Origin: Actinopolyspora xinjiangensis | Lineage (GTDB): Bacteria > Actinomycetota > Actinomycetes > Mycobacteriales > Pseudonocardiaceae | Assembly (NCBI RefSeq): GCF_900104475.1 | Contig: NZ_FNJR01000011.1 | Span: forward strand, 62,001-126,000 | Reading direction: 5' to 3' | Length of the DNA: 64,000 nt | Shown: positions 34,027-42,361 of the stretch, piece by piece | Layout: each line of letters begins with the position of its first letter | Position numbering within the stretch: position 1 is the stretch's first letter | Notes under the pieces: generated by a model | Database searches by the model: none | Told to the model about the DNA's origin: nothing | What the model saw: only the letters and a program-made list of their open reading frames with translations | Program-made: the position numbers and the translations under genes

Positions 34027-34496
34027 CGAAACTGGCCATCACGGGACACCGAGGTCTCCCCGACGACACGGAACGACTCGTGGACACCGCGCTGCGCGAG
34101 GAGATAGCGGGCACCCCCGAGGTCGTCGGAGTGAGCTGCCTCGCCGACGGCGCCGACAGCCTCTTCGCGCGTGCCGTGCTCGACCACGGCGGAGAGCTCG
34201 TGGTCATCGTTCCGGCGGCCCGGTACCGGGAAGGGCTGCCCGCCGAGCACCACCCGACCTACGACGCCCTCGTGGCACGTGCTTCGGACGTCGTGCGGCT
34301 AGACCACGTGGAATCCACCTCGCGGTCCCACATGGACGCCAGCCTGGAAATGATCGAACGAGCCGACCGGCTGATCGCGGTGTGGGACGGCGAACCGGCA
34401 CGGGGCTACGGCGGCACCGCCGACATCGTGAAGGCGGCGCGAGACCGAGGGATACCGACCACCGTGATCTGGCCGGAGGGCGCCCGCCGCGACTGA
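34023..34496 (+). CDS. SLOG-like Rossmann-fold protein
   Basis: 157 residues, GTG overlapping the stop of the XRE-TPR frame. LAITGHRGLPDD, then VSCLADGADSLFARAVLDHG, then VVIVPAARYREGLP and IAVWDGEPARGYGGTADIV follow the nucleotide-binding pattern of the SLOG/LOG-like superfamily. The final region TTVIWPEGA is typical. The ligand is unknown; family members sense or process nucleotide-derived signals. Confidence 0.72.
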   Translation: MTKLAITGHRGLPDDTERLVDTALREEIAGTPEVVGVSCLADGADSLFARAVLDHGGELVVIVPAARYREGLPAEHHPTYDALVARASDVVRLDHVESTSRSHMDASLEMIERADRLIAVWDGEPARGYGGTADIVKAARDRGIPTTVIWPEGARRD

Positions 34497-34578
34497 GGCC
34501 GGGCGCGCCCGAGCGGATCGGCGCGAGGAGCACGACATCGATCCGCTGCGGTGCCGCGAGGTTCTCCGGCGCTACTCG

Positions 34579-34661
34579 GCTGATGAGTGAGAGCTCTGGT
34601 CGGAGTTCTTCGATGACTTCTGTGTTGATGGTTCATTCGGTTTAGCCCCCGCGTGGGGGCT
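34579..34661. repeat. Eroded CRISPR array end
   Basis: The segment from TGATGAGTGAGAGCTC to GGGGGCTAC matches, with scattered differences, the segment 28718-28802 that flanks and includes the terminal repeat of array 3 (shared TCTTCGATG and GTGT words at the same spacing). The repeat remnant is AGCCCCCGCGTGGGGGCTAC, still a perfect hairpin. No second repeat follows. Confidence 0.6.
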
Positions 34662-35148
34662 ACCCAGGTGGGCTGACCAGCCGAGCGAGCGGGAATCGGC
34701 TACGTCGTTTCGACCAGGCTTGGGGCTGTCCTGCCCACTTTAGGACGCGGTACTGTTCTCGCCGTCGCGGTTTCTCGAACTCCTGTAGCCAACGCCACGC
34801 GACTCTCCGTCCGCCGTTTTCGTAGTCGGTCATCGCGGCTTACACCGACCAGCACAGCACCTGGATCCGTTGGAATCGCTGAACCAGGAGGTTCGGCCGA
34901 TGGCCGAGCATCACTCCTCTGTGACGGCGATCGGTATGAAGTGGTCGCATCCCACACGGGAACCCCGTGCAGGATGCGACGTGCTCTGCTTTGAACGAGC
35001 TGAACGGCTCGATCCGATCAGCGGAATATTCCGCGCGGGGCGAATCCGGGTGGAATCGCGATTATCGCTGGTACTTGTTCACTGCCGGAAGAAGATGACA
35101 CGGCACGAATGCTGGGGCGCACGACTGGGATTTTCCCGTCGGCGGTGT
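34662..35148. other. Gap, no gene seen
   Basis: About 490 bases. A plus-strand frame from ATG 34900 has an AGGAGG upstream but runs antisense through the secreted-protein gene and shows no domain, so it is not called. Confidence 0.45.
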
Positions 35149-35487
35149 TCACGCGCTCTGGGCCCACGCGTTGGAGACCCGGGCACCGAGATCGCACCAC
35201 ACGGTCGATGTCTCGTACGCGAAGACCCAAGGACCGTAGTGGGTGTAGGTCTCGCCGCCGAGCTTCTTGCACACGGCCACGGCGCGGAAACTGTCCCCCC
35301 GGTCTCCGACGCAGGTGATGGAAACGCCCTTGTGCCCGCCGCTTCCCGTTATGTAATTCTCACTACAGCCATAGACGTCGGTCGGTTGTTCCGGTGTCGC
35401 CGTGGCTACCCCGGCGAAGCCGAGCGTGGCTCCGAGGGTCAGCAGAACCGCTGCCGCGATCCGGGAGAAGGTTCGTATTAACTGCAT
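35149..35487 (-). CDS. Small secreted protein with four cysteines
   Basis: 112 residues. A signal peptide (about 1-31, ending GVATATPEQ) is followed by an 80-residue mature domain with cysteines in YGCSENYITGSGG, ITCVGD, AVCKKLGG and VWCDLG, probably two disulfides. Similar small secreted proteins are common in actinomycetes, with unknown function. The ribosome site is AGGAAA before ATG. Confidence 0.78.
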   Translation of the reverse strand: MQLIRTFSRIAAAVLLTLGATLGFAGVATATPEQPTDVYGCSENYITGSGGHKGVSITCVGDRGDSFRAVAVCKKLGGETYTHYGPWVFAYETSTVWCDLGARVSNAWAQSA

Positions 35488-35559
35488 GCTTTTCCTGTTG
35501 TCCTGGGGAACCCGGTGTTCCCACCGGTCGGGACGGTAAAGTCCGAGGCGGGATCAAAG

Positions 35560-35660
35560 ACAGGCTTCTTTTCTTTTCTCACTCGAAAAGATCAATATTT
35601 ACGTGTATCGATTTTGTTTGGTTCATAAATAAATCTTTCTGTGTCGAGTCCCGTCGAAAC
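35560..35660. other. Strikingly AT-rich segment
   Basis: Includes GATCAATATTTACGTGTATC and TTGGTTCATAAATAAATC, unlike the GC-rich surroundings. It lies upstream of the secreted-protein gene on the minus strand, so it may hold its promoter, or it may be a scar of transferred DNA. Confidence 0.5.
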
Positions 35661-35726
35661 CCGCGATTTCGGTACGGGGAGCTCGCGTGCCCTGTGTCCG
35701 CGCGTCGGTGAGCTGTGTGCTGAGAG

Positions 35727-35911
35727 CGCACCACGGTGCTCAACGCGAACTCGCTGCTGAGCTTCGTGGGCATACCGTTGATGTCGCTGTTCGGGCCGCT
35801 GTCCGGCTGGTTCGGTAGGCGCACCGATGGTGCTCGGCGGCATGGTGATGCGGCTGTGCCGGACGACGGTATGCGGTCCCGGTCCGCCTGCCTCTCCGAG
35901 CTGTTCCGACG
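35727..35911 (+). pseudogene. Degraded fragment of an MHS transporter gene
   Basis: Matches the neighbouring transporter at 37009-37120 and then at 37206-37271, skipping about 85 bases. In the intact gene the skipped part is bounded by two copies of CTCGGCGGCATGG, so a deletion between direct repeats explains it. The frame is shifted after the junction. No start and no other parts of the gene remain. Confidence 0.8.
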
Positions 35912-35931
35912 TCCCCGAGGCGGGATCGTTC

Positions 35932-35957
35932 ACCGAGTCATCGTAAGACCATTGTGG
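35932..35957. repeat. 26-bp motif, second copy
   Basis: ACCGAGTCATCGTAAGACC then ATTGTGG; 24 of 26 bases equal the motif at 27231. Lies just after the transporter fragment. Confidence 0.6.
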
Positions 35958-36194
35958 ATCGATGGGTCGTACTGGATCGTAGGACCGCCACGGGGCCTCG
36001 AAGCTCGTTCCCGTCCTCCGCCGCTTCGCCCGCCCCGATCCCGTTCGTCCTTTTCAAGATCGAGTTCTCGCGCCCTCTTGTGGTCGGCGCGTCCTGTCGT
36101 TAACGTTCCCAAAACTTACAGCGTTAGTTATTTACGCCACATCCACCTGTCCGTGCGAGTCCCCGACAGCTTCGACACGAAGGGTGCATACCAA

Positions 36195-37508
36195 ATGGTC
36201 GGTACGTCACAGCCGCACTCCCGAAGAGTGGCATTCGCCAGCCTCATCGGCACCACCATCGAGTGGTACGACTTCTTCATCTACGGCACCGCCGCCGCGC
36301 TGGTGTTCAACAAGCTGTTCTTCCCCGAACTCGACTCGATGGTCGGCGCGATCGCCTCCTTCGCCACCTTCGCCGTCGGCTTCATCGCCCGCCCGCTGGG
36401 CGGCGTCGTGTTCTCCCACTTCGGCGACCGCCTCGGCCGCAAACCGATGCTGATCTGGTCGCTGATGCTGATGGGCGTGGCCACACTGCTCATCGGGCTG
36501 CTGCCCACCTACGAGACGATCGGCGCCTGGGCGCCGCTGCTGCTGGTCACACTCCGCTTCGCCCAGGGCATCGGCGTCGGCGGCGAATGGGGCGGCGCCG
36601 CCCTGATGGCCGTCGAGCACGCCCCCGCCAACCGGCGCGGCTTCTACGGCTCCTGGCCGCAGGTCGGCGTGCCCGCCGGGTTGCTGCTGGGCAACCTCAC
36701 CTTCTCGGCGATCTCGGCCAGCGTCGGCGACGAACAGTTCTTCGCCTGGGGCTGGCGCGTCCCCTTCCTGCTCAGCGCCGTGCTGATCGTGGCGGGTCTG
36801 CTCATCCGCATCACGATCAGCGAGAGCCCGGTCTTCGAACAGGTGATGAACACCAAGGAGAAGGCCAAGATGCCGGTGCTGGAGGCGCTGCGCTCGCACC
36901 CGAAGACGATCCTGCTGGCCACCGGCATGTTCCTGGGCACGCACGCCACGTTCTACGTCACCAGCACCTGGATGGTCTTCTACACCACCGAGGAAGGGCT
37001 GTTCGAACGCACCACGGTGCTCAACGCGAACTCACTGCTGAGCTTCGTGGACATACCGCTGATGCTGCTGTTCGGACTGCTGTCCGACTACTTCGGCAGG
37101 CGCAGGATGGTGCTCGGCGGCATGGCCGTGATGGCGTTGATCTCGGTGCCCTACTTCATGCTGGTGGGCACGGGCGCGATCATGCTCTACCTGCTCGGCG
37201 GCATGGTGATGCAGCTGTGCCGGACGGCGGTCTACGGCCCCCAGTCCGCCTACTTCTCCGAGCTGTTCTCCACCCGGCTGCGCTACAGCGGCATCTCGAT
37301 CAGCTACCAGCTCGCCTCCATCCTCGGCGGCGGGATAGCGCCGATGATCTGCACCTGGCTGTACGGCACGACCGACTCCGCGATGTCCATCGCCGCCTAC
37401 GTGATCGTGCTCGCGGTGATCTCGTTCGGCTCGGCCTACCTGCTGACCGAGACCTACGAGAAAGACCTCACCGAGGACGCGGCGGTCCCGACGGCCACCG
37501 AGCGCTGA
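36195..37508 (+). CDS. MHS-family MFS transporter
   Basis: 437 residues with twelve membrane segments. Family signatures: GTTIEWYDFFIYGTAAA at the N-terminus, RPLGGVVFSHFGDRLGRKP after helix 2, and RFAQGIGVGGEWGGAALMA in helix 4. MHS members import organic acids, proline or betaine with protons; the substrate cannot be told from sequence. ATG 36195 begins the conserved N-terminus; the open frame extends upstream through the degraded copy but that is accidental. Confidence 0.92.
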   Translation: MVGTSQPHSRRVAFASLIGTTIEWYDFFIYGTAAALVFNKLFFPELDSMVGAIASFATFAVGFIARPLGGVVFSHFGDRLGRKPMLIWSLMLMGVATLLIGLLPTYETIGAWAPLLLVTLRFAQGIGVGGEWGGAALMAVEHAPANRRGFYGSWPQVGVPAGLLLGNLTFSAISASVGDEQFFAWGWRVPFLLSAVLIVAGLLIRITISESPVFEQVMNTKEKAKMPVLEALRSHPKTILLATGMFLGTHATFYVTSTWMVFYTTEEGLFERTTVLNANSLLSFVDIPLMLLFGLLSDYFGRRRMVLGGMAVMALISVPYFMLVGTGAIMLYLLGGMVMQLCRTAVYGPQSAYFSELFSTRLRYSGISISYQLASILGGGIAPMICTWLYGTTDSAMSIAAYVIVLAVISFGSAYLLTETYEKDLTEDAAVPTATER

Positions 37509-37528
37509 GAACGTTCGAACGAACCGGG

Positions 37529-37569
37529 CGAGGGTGCCGTCGGACCCGTCACCACCGGCGGCGCCCTCG
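37529..37569 (+). terminator. Stem-loop after the transporter
   Basis: CGAGGGTGCC (37529-37538) pairs with GGCGCCCTCG (37560-37569), one wobble, followed by TCGTTTCGG. No long T-run. Confidence 0.6.
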
Positions 37570-37710
37570 TCGTTTCGGTTCACAGTGGACCCTGGGACGA
37601 CGTGACGACGCACCCGGCACCGGGTTCCGTTCCCGGCAGTGACGCGGTGAATCTCTCGCGAGACCACGGACGTCCCGCGCGATGCGGCGTTCTGGTGCAT
37701 CCTGGAAGCC

Positions 37711-38310
37711 ATGTCTTGTGCTTCTGGCGCCGGTTCCAGGTCGAGGCGCACCGGATCGCGCGTCTCGGCCTGCGCGGGCGCGCTGCTGGTGCTGTTGAGC
37801 GGCTGCGGCGGAGGTGGGACGACGACCGACACCGATTCCACCGGTACCGGCCGGAAAACGACCCCCGCGCCGTCGTCCTCGGCCGCGCCCACCACCCCGA
37901 CCGAACAGCGCGAACAGCTGGCCGACCTCTCGGCCACACGGATGTGCTCGCTGATCGATCCCGCCGAGCTGCGCGAACCGGCCTTCGCGGTGCGCGACGG
38001 GCAGCCGGAGGAGGTCAGCTTCGACCCGCCGGTGCGCGGCTGCCGCTACCGGGCGGAGCAGGAGGCCGAACAGGACCGCTCGGTCCTCGTGGCGGCGCAG
38101 CCCGACGGGTTCGAAGGGCTCGGCAGCGAGCCGATCCCCGAGCTCCCCGTCGCCGCCTCCAGGACCTCCTACGCCAACGACTGCACCGTCTACTCCGACG
38201 TGGCGGGGGCCACGCTGCAGGTCGTGGTCAGCGACGGGGAATCCGGCACCGAGCGGTGCGAGGCCGCGCGGCGAATAACCGGCCGAGTGCTGGAGAAAGT
38301 GGCGCACTGA
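37711..38310 (+). CDS. DUF3558-type lipoprotein
   Basis: 199 residues. The signal sequence has lipobox LLSGCGGGG (Cys about residue 32), then a Thr/Ser/Pro linker. The domain has MCSLIDPAEL, VRGCRYRAE and SYANDCTVYSD, giving four conserved cysteines. This matches DUF3558 lipoproteins of actinobacteria, often near secretion-related genes. Function unknown. It lies upstream of the WXG-type gene group. Confidence 0.8.
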   Translation: MSCASGAGSRSRRTGSRVSACAGALLVLLSGCGGGGTTTDTDSTGTGRKTTPAPSSSAAPTTPTEQREQLADLSATRMCSLIDPAELREPAFAVRDGQPEEVSFDPPVRGCRYRAEQEAEQDRSVLVAAQPDGFEGLGSEPIPELPVAASRTSYANDCTVYSDVAGATLQVVVSDGESGTERCEAARRITGRVLEKVAH

Positions 38311-38343
38311 TCGGACTTCTCCGGTCGGGCCGTCGGGACGCCA

Positions 38344-38455
38344 GCTTGGCGGAACCTCTCGTGGTCCCGTGATCGAGACCGGAGACATCGGGCGGGTGCC
38401 GCACAACGTCTCCACCGCCCCCTGCGAGAGCACGACACGGGAGAACCCTCGGGCG
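38344..38455 (+). repeat. Dispersed palindromic element, copy C
   Basis: GCTTGGCGGAACCTCTCGTG at the left end, inner stem GGAGAC/GTCTCC, right end CGAGAGCACG and GAGAACCCTCGGG. Lies between the lipoprotein and the next gene. Confidence 0.83.
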
Positions 38456-38661
38456 GTCGAGTCGCTCGGCTCGCGCCGACCGAGCACTCCGGCGAGGTGA
38501 ACCTCCGCCGGGTGGCCGATCCCCGGATCGCACCTCATCTTGCCGAAATCCGTCGCCGGATGTTCGGAACCGCCCCACCCTCGGACGCGTCACAGTTATG
38601 GTCCGAACGTGTTAATCGGCTCCGATGAATGATCGGTCGAATCCGGCTACCAGGGGGAACT

Positions 38662-38991
38662 GTGTCCGAAAGGGTCGAAGCGGTGCCGTCGCGGCTACGG
38701 GGCTACGGCGATCTGCTGCGGCGCAATGCCGAGTCCTTCAAGGAGATCGAGAACTACGCCAACGAGACCGCTTCGGACACCAGCGGATTCACCGGCGTCA
38801 TGGCCACCCTGGTCCCGGTCGTGCGGGGCGCCACCGCGCTGTACTCGGAGACGCTGCGACTGGCCCACGCCAGGCTGCTCCGGGTGCGTGAGGAGCTGGA
38901 CAACACCGCCGCCGACTACGAGGAGCGCGAGCGCGAGATCGGGCGACTGCTCGGGGCCGTGGAGAACGCGCTGGACGGGATGCGGGACTGA
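38662..38991 (+). CDS. WXG100/EspC-like helical protein
   Basis: 109 residues, almost entirely helical with heptad-like spacing (RGYGDLLRRNAESFKEIENY; LDNTAADYEEREREIGRLLG). Size and position before a WxG-motif protein suggest a type VII secretion helper or substrate; no WxG motif is seen here. GTG 38662 follows a purine-rich AGGGGGA. An alternative start is ATG 38629. Confidence 0.6.
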   Translation: MSERVEAVPSRLRGYGDLLRRNAESFKEIENYANETASDTSGFTGVMATLVPVVRGATALYSETLRLAHARLLRVREELDNTAADYEEREREIGRLLGAVENALDGMRD

Positions 38992-39305
38992 ACACCACTC
39001 GGTACGACCGAGCGCCCGAATTCCCCGGTATCCGCCCGCTTCGACCTCGCCCGAACCGGCCGCCGCTGTCTCCGGTACCGACCGGTGGTCGGTCGGGCAC
39101 CCGGCGCCGTCCCGCCCCGGCGGGCACCGGGGGCCGTTGCCGTGAACCAGGAGCGCTGTCGTGGACGGGAGTTCACCGGCGGAACCGGGGCAGGACGGCG
39201 ACCGGCCGTCACCGCGGGAGGGCATCCGCCCACGAGAGGACGGAAGGTTCCGCCGGGCGAACCACCGGCGCGAACCGTTACGGGGACAGTTTCCCAGGGG
39301 GACGA
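38992..39305. other. Gap, no gene seen
   Basis: About 310 bases. Frames here are long but shifted relative to any gene and carry no domain. AGGGGGA at the end is the ribosome site of the next gene. Confidence 0.5.
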
Positions 39306-40268
39306 ATGGCATTCGCCGATGTGGACGATCCGACCGCGAAGCTCGAGCAGCGGACCGGGCAGGCGGACGCGGAGACCCTGAAGTCGGCCATCGAGGGGGC
39401 GAGCTGGCAGGTACAGGGCGTCAACTGGATCTACGAGCAGGTGACGGGGCAGAACCTCGTCGAGTCGTTGATCTCGCCCATCACCGGTGACTTCGCCAAG
39501 ATCGAGCAGAACGCCAAGGCGTGGACCGACATCGCGGAGTCACTGCGTGCCGTGCGGCGCAACCTCAACCACGGTGTCAGCGACCTGCGGCAGAGCTGGG
39601 ACGGCGCGGCGGCCGTCGCGTTCGAGACCATGATGGTCGGCACCTGGACCGCGGCGCTGGAGGCCGACGCCGCCGTGGCGGACCTGGTCAGCACCGCCTT
39701 CACCAAGGCGGCAGACACCTCGAAGACGCTCTGCTCGAAGATCCTGGAGCTGATCACCAAGCTCGTGAACCGACTGATCCAGGCCGCGTGCACCGCCTGG
39801 ATACCGGTCGGGGGCTGGGCGAACGCGGTGCGCATCGTGATCCGGTGCGTCGACATCGTGTTCATGATCATGGACCTGATCCAGGCGATCATCCGGATGT
39901 ACGAGGGCGTGAAGCAGGTGGTCGAGGGAGTCGAGTCCACCGGTACCTCGCTCGCCAAGATCCAGGACGTCGCCAGTGGCGACGGGCCGCGCGGTACCGG
40001 CGACGCCGTCAACGCCGCCCTGGACCGGACGCGCGGGCTCTCCGACTCCGTGTCCGGAGTCACGGACGGCGTCGACCAGGTGCGGGAAGGGGCGACGCGG
40101 GTGCGCGGTGGTGCCTCCGATGTGCGGCGGACCGCCTCGGACATGCGTGGAGACGCGAGCACGGACCAGCGGGACGGTGCCGATCAGCCGAGAAGCGCGG
40201 GCCGGCGGGGAGGCACCGGCTCACAGGACGGTGCGGGGCGCCGTACGAGCATGTCGGGCGAGCTGTGA
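39306..40268 (+). CDS. WXG100-domain protein (type VII secretion substrate-like)
   Basis: 320 residues. Residues 60-125 carry the helical hairpin with SWDGAAAVAFE (Trp-x-Gly turn). Hydrophobic helices follow (about 165-205, IPVGGWANAVRIVIR, VFMIMDLIQAIIRMY), then a long polar tail rich in Arg, Gly, Asp and Ser. The layout resembles actinobacterial proteins with an N-terminal WXG-like region for ESX export. No toxin domain is recognisable at the C-terminus. AGGGGGA precedes ATG. Confidence 0.75.
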   Translation: MAFADVDDPTAKLEQRTGQADAETLKSAIEGASWQVQGVNWIYEQVTGQNLVESLISPITGDFAKIEQNAKAWTDIAESLRAVRRNLNHGVSDLRQSWDGAAAVAFETMMVGTWTAALEADAAVADLVSTAFTKAADTSKTLCSKILELITKLVNRLIQAACTAWIPVGGWANAVRIVIRCVDIVFMIMDLIQAIIRMYEGVKQVVEGVESTGTSLAKIQDVASGDGPRGTGDAVNAALDRTRGLSDSVSGVTDGVDQVREGATRVRGGASDVRRTASDMRGDASTDQRDGADQPRSAGRRGGTGSQDGAGRRTSMSGEL

Positions 40269-40741
40269 CACCGGAACCCATCGACCCCGTCGAACCAGGA
40301 GAGGACTTGCGGGACTGGAGAACACAGCGAATCCGCGACGCCGAGGCCGCGCTCGACGAGGCCGTGGCGGAGGCGGAGCGCGTCGCGGCACGTGCCGACG
40401 AGCTGAACAGCGAGCTGCCGGAAGCGGAGCTCTCCGAGGAGCAGACCGAGCGGATCGAACAGCTCGTCCGGCGCGGAGAAGCGCCCACCGAGATCGCCGA
40501 GTTGCAGCGGCGCATCGACGAGGGAGAGCTGAGCTGGCAGGAAGTGACCAGCGGCCGGGCGATGGCGGACGAAGGGGTGCGGCGCGCGTTCGAAGCGGGC
40601 GTACCCGCCATGCGACGGGTCAAGGAGATGCTGGACGAGGGGCACGAGGTGGGCGAGATCATCGCCAACGACCCGAACCGTGCCCCCGAACAGGACGACG
40701 AGGAACCGCCCGATTCTTTCCTGCGGAGCGGTAACCGGTGA
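40265..40741 (+). CDS. Acidic coiled-coil protein
   Basis: 158 residues, GTG overlapping the upstream stop. Strongly charged helix (DAEAALDEAVAEAERVAARA), likely coiled coil, followed by SWQEVTSGRAMADEGVRRAF and an acidic tail. Probably a cytoplasmic partner of the WXG-type protein. Family not recognised. Confidence 0.65.
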   Translation: MTPEPIDPVEPGEDLRDWRTQRIRDAEAALDEAVAEAERVAARADELNSELPEAELSEEQTERIEQLVRRGEAPTEIAELQRRIDEGELSWQEVTSGRAMADEGVRRAFEAGVPAMRRVKEMLDEGHEVGEIIANDPNRAPEQDDEEPPDSFLRSGNR

Positions 40742-40751
40742 GTGAGGACGG

Positions 40752-41228
40752 ATGTTGCGGAAAGCAGTGCTGTACCTGGCGATCGGCTGGGTCGTACTCG
40801 TGGTCGCCGGGTTCGGGGTGCTCTACGGGGCGGCGACGCTGAACGCCACCACGTTGCGGTCCGACCGCGGGGTCACCGAGGAGAACGCGGACGAGTACCG
40901 CTGGAGCGGGAAGACCATCGCGCTCACCGACAACCTCAGGAAGAACGGATGGGCCAGTTGCGACGTCGTTCCCGACAGCGGCGAACGGCGCGACATCCGG
41001 AGCCCGCGCGACGACTCCACCGTCTCCTACCGGCAGTACCAGCCGTGGTTCTCCGGCACCGCGACGGTGACCTGCGACGAGCGGGTCACCATCAGGTCGG
41101 GTGCCACGCTGACGATGTACAAGCTGGCGACCTCGCGGCTGGTGCGGTTCGGCTCCGCCGCGATCGCGGCGATTCCGCTGGCGCTCGCGCTGATCTGGTA
41201 CTACGGGCTGGTGCGAATCCGGAACTGA
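40752..41228 (+). CDS. Two-helix membrane protein
   Basis: 158 residues. Helices at about 5-27 and 130-150 enclose an extracytoplasmic domain with two cysteines (WASCDVVPD, VTCDERV). Last gene of the WXG-type group. Function unknown. Confidence 0.65.
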   Translation: MLRKAVLYLAIGWVVLVVAGFGVLYGAATLNATTLRSDRGVTEENADEYRWSGKTIALTDNLRKNGWASCDVVPDSGERRDIRSPRDDSTVSYRQYQPWFSGTATVTCDERVTIRSGATLTMYKLATSRLVRFGSAAIAAIPLALALIWYYGLVRIRN

Positions 41229-41268
41229 AGCGCCTCAGGCGATGCGCCGCGACCCGAACCGGGCCTCG

Positions 41269-41300
41269 GGTGGGCGCCGTCCGCGTGGTCGGCGCCCACC
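41269..41300. terminator. Bidirectional stem-loop between convergent genes
   Basis: Perfect 11-bp stem GGTGGGCGCCG / CGGCGCCCACC, 10-base loop, no T-run, between the gene ending at 41228 and menA ending at 41373. Confidence 0.65.
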
Positions 41301-41372
41301 GCGTCGCGGACTCCGAGCCCCCACCCCGCCGGGCCTCGTCGGCCACCCTCGACTCGACCGAGGGGCCGTGCC

Positions 41373-42245
41373 TCAGCCGAGCACCAGCCCCACGGCGGTC
41401 GCCACGGCCCAGAGCAGCATCGCCAGCCCGGTGTCGCGCAGCACCGGAAGCAGCGCCAGCCCGGTGTCCCCGCGCGTCACCCGACGCAGCGGGGCGATCA
41501 CCAACGGCAGCGCGAGGAAGCCGAGCAGTGCGGGCGTGAGCCGCAGCGCCGTCAGCGTCGTGATCAGAAACGGCGCCAGCACCAGGGTCACGTACAGCAT
41601 CCTGGTGTCCCGGTCGCCGAGCAGCACCGCGAGCGTGCGCTTGCCGCTGCGGCGGTCGGTGGGGATGTCCCGCAGATTGTTGGCCACCAGCACCGCGCTG
41701 GAGAACGCGCCCATCGCCACGGCGGCCCCGATCCCCGAACCGTTGACGGTGTCCGCCTGCACGTACATCGTGCCCAGCACGGCGGCCGGGCCGAAGAAGC
41801 AGAACACCGCCAGCTCGCCCCAGCCCGCGTAGCCGTACGGGTGCTTGCCGCCGGTGTAGAACCAGGCCCCCGCGAGGCTGACCACCCCCAACGCCAGCAG
41901 CCACCAGTGCCCGCTCAGGTAGAGCACCGCCAGCCCCGCGACGGCCGCGACGCCGAAGCAGACCAGCGCCGCCCCCAGAACGCTGCCCGGACGTGCCGAT
42001 CCCGAGCCCACGAGCCGTTGCGGACCGGTGCGCACCTCGTCGGTGCCGCGGACGCCGTCCGAGTAGTCGTTGGCGAAATTGACCCCCGTGATCAGCGACA
42101 ACGCCACCAGCAGCGACAACAGCGCCAGCGGCGGGTCGAACCCGGCGGCTCCGGCAGCGGCGGCGCTGCCCGCGATCACGGGGGCGATCGCGTTCGGCCA
42201 GGTGCGGATCCGAACACCTTCGACCCATTCAGCGACTGAGGCCAT
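41373..42245 (-). CDS. menA: 1,4-dihydroxy-2-naphthoate polyprenyltransferase
   Basis: 290 residues, eight to nine membrane segments. The prenyl diphosphate motif is NFANDYSDGVRGTD. A second Asp motif is NNLRDIPTDRRSGKRTLA. It attaches the polyprenyl tail to dihydroxynaphthoate, giving demethylmenaquinone. ATG 42245 begins the conserved EWVEGVRIRTWPNAIAPV region. It lies near menE on the same strand. Confidence 0.95.
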   Translation of the reverse strand: MASVAEWVEGVRIRTWPNAIAPVIAGSAAAAGAAGFDPPLALLSLLVALSLITGVNFANDYSDGVRGTDEVRTGPQRLVGSGSARPGSVLGAALVCFGVAAVAGLAVLYLSGHWWLLALGVVSLAGAWFYTGGKHPYGYAGWGELAVFCFFGPAAVLGTMYVQADTVNGSGIGAAVAMGAFSSAVLVANNLRDIPTDRRSGKRTLAVLLGDRDTRMLYVTLVLAPFLITTLTALRLTPALLGFLALPLVIAPLRRVTRGDTGLALLPVLRDTGLAMLLWAVATAVGLVLG

Positions 42246-42361
42246 GGCGCAATCCTCGCGCACCGCCGATCCGCGACGTCTCCCCAGGGTGTTCCCTCCC
42301 GCGCCTGGTCACCGAGCGCCGACGGCGCGCGACGAGGCGCACACGGGAGAGGCGCGGCGAC

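Noticed and set aside
34870-35481. Plus-strand open frame with AGGAGG before ATG 34900
   Set aside because: It runs antisense through the well-supported secreted-protein gene, shows no domain and has biased composition.
38609-38632. Seven-codon leaderless upstream frame after TATGGT
   Set aside because: Spacing fits a leaderless start and it overlaps ATG 38629, but the sequence is too short to separate from chance.
39161-39490. Plus-strand frame overlapping the start of the WXG protein
   Set aside because: It runs out of frame into a clear gene with its own ribosome site.
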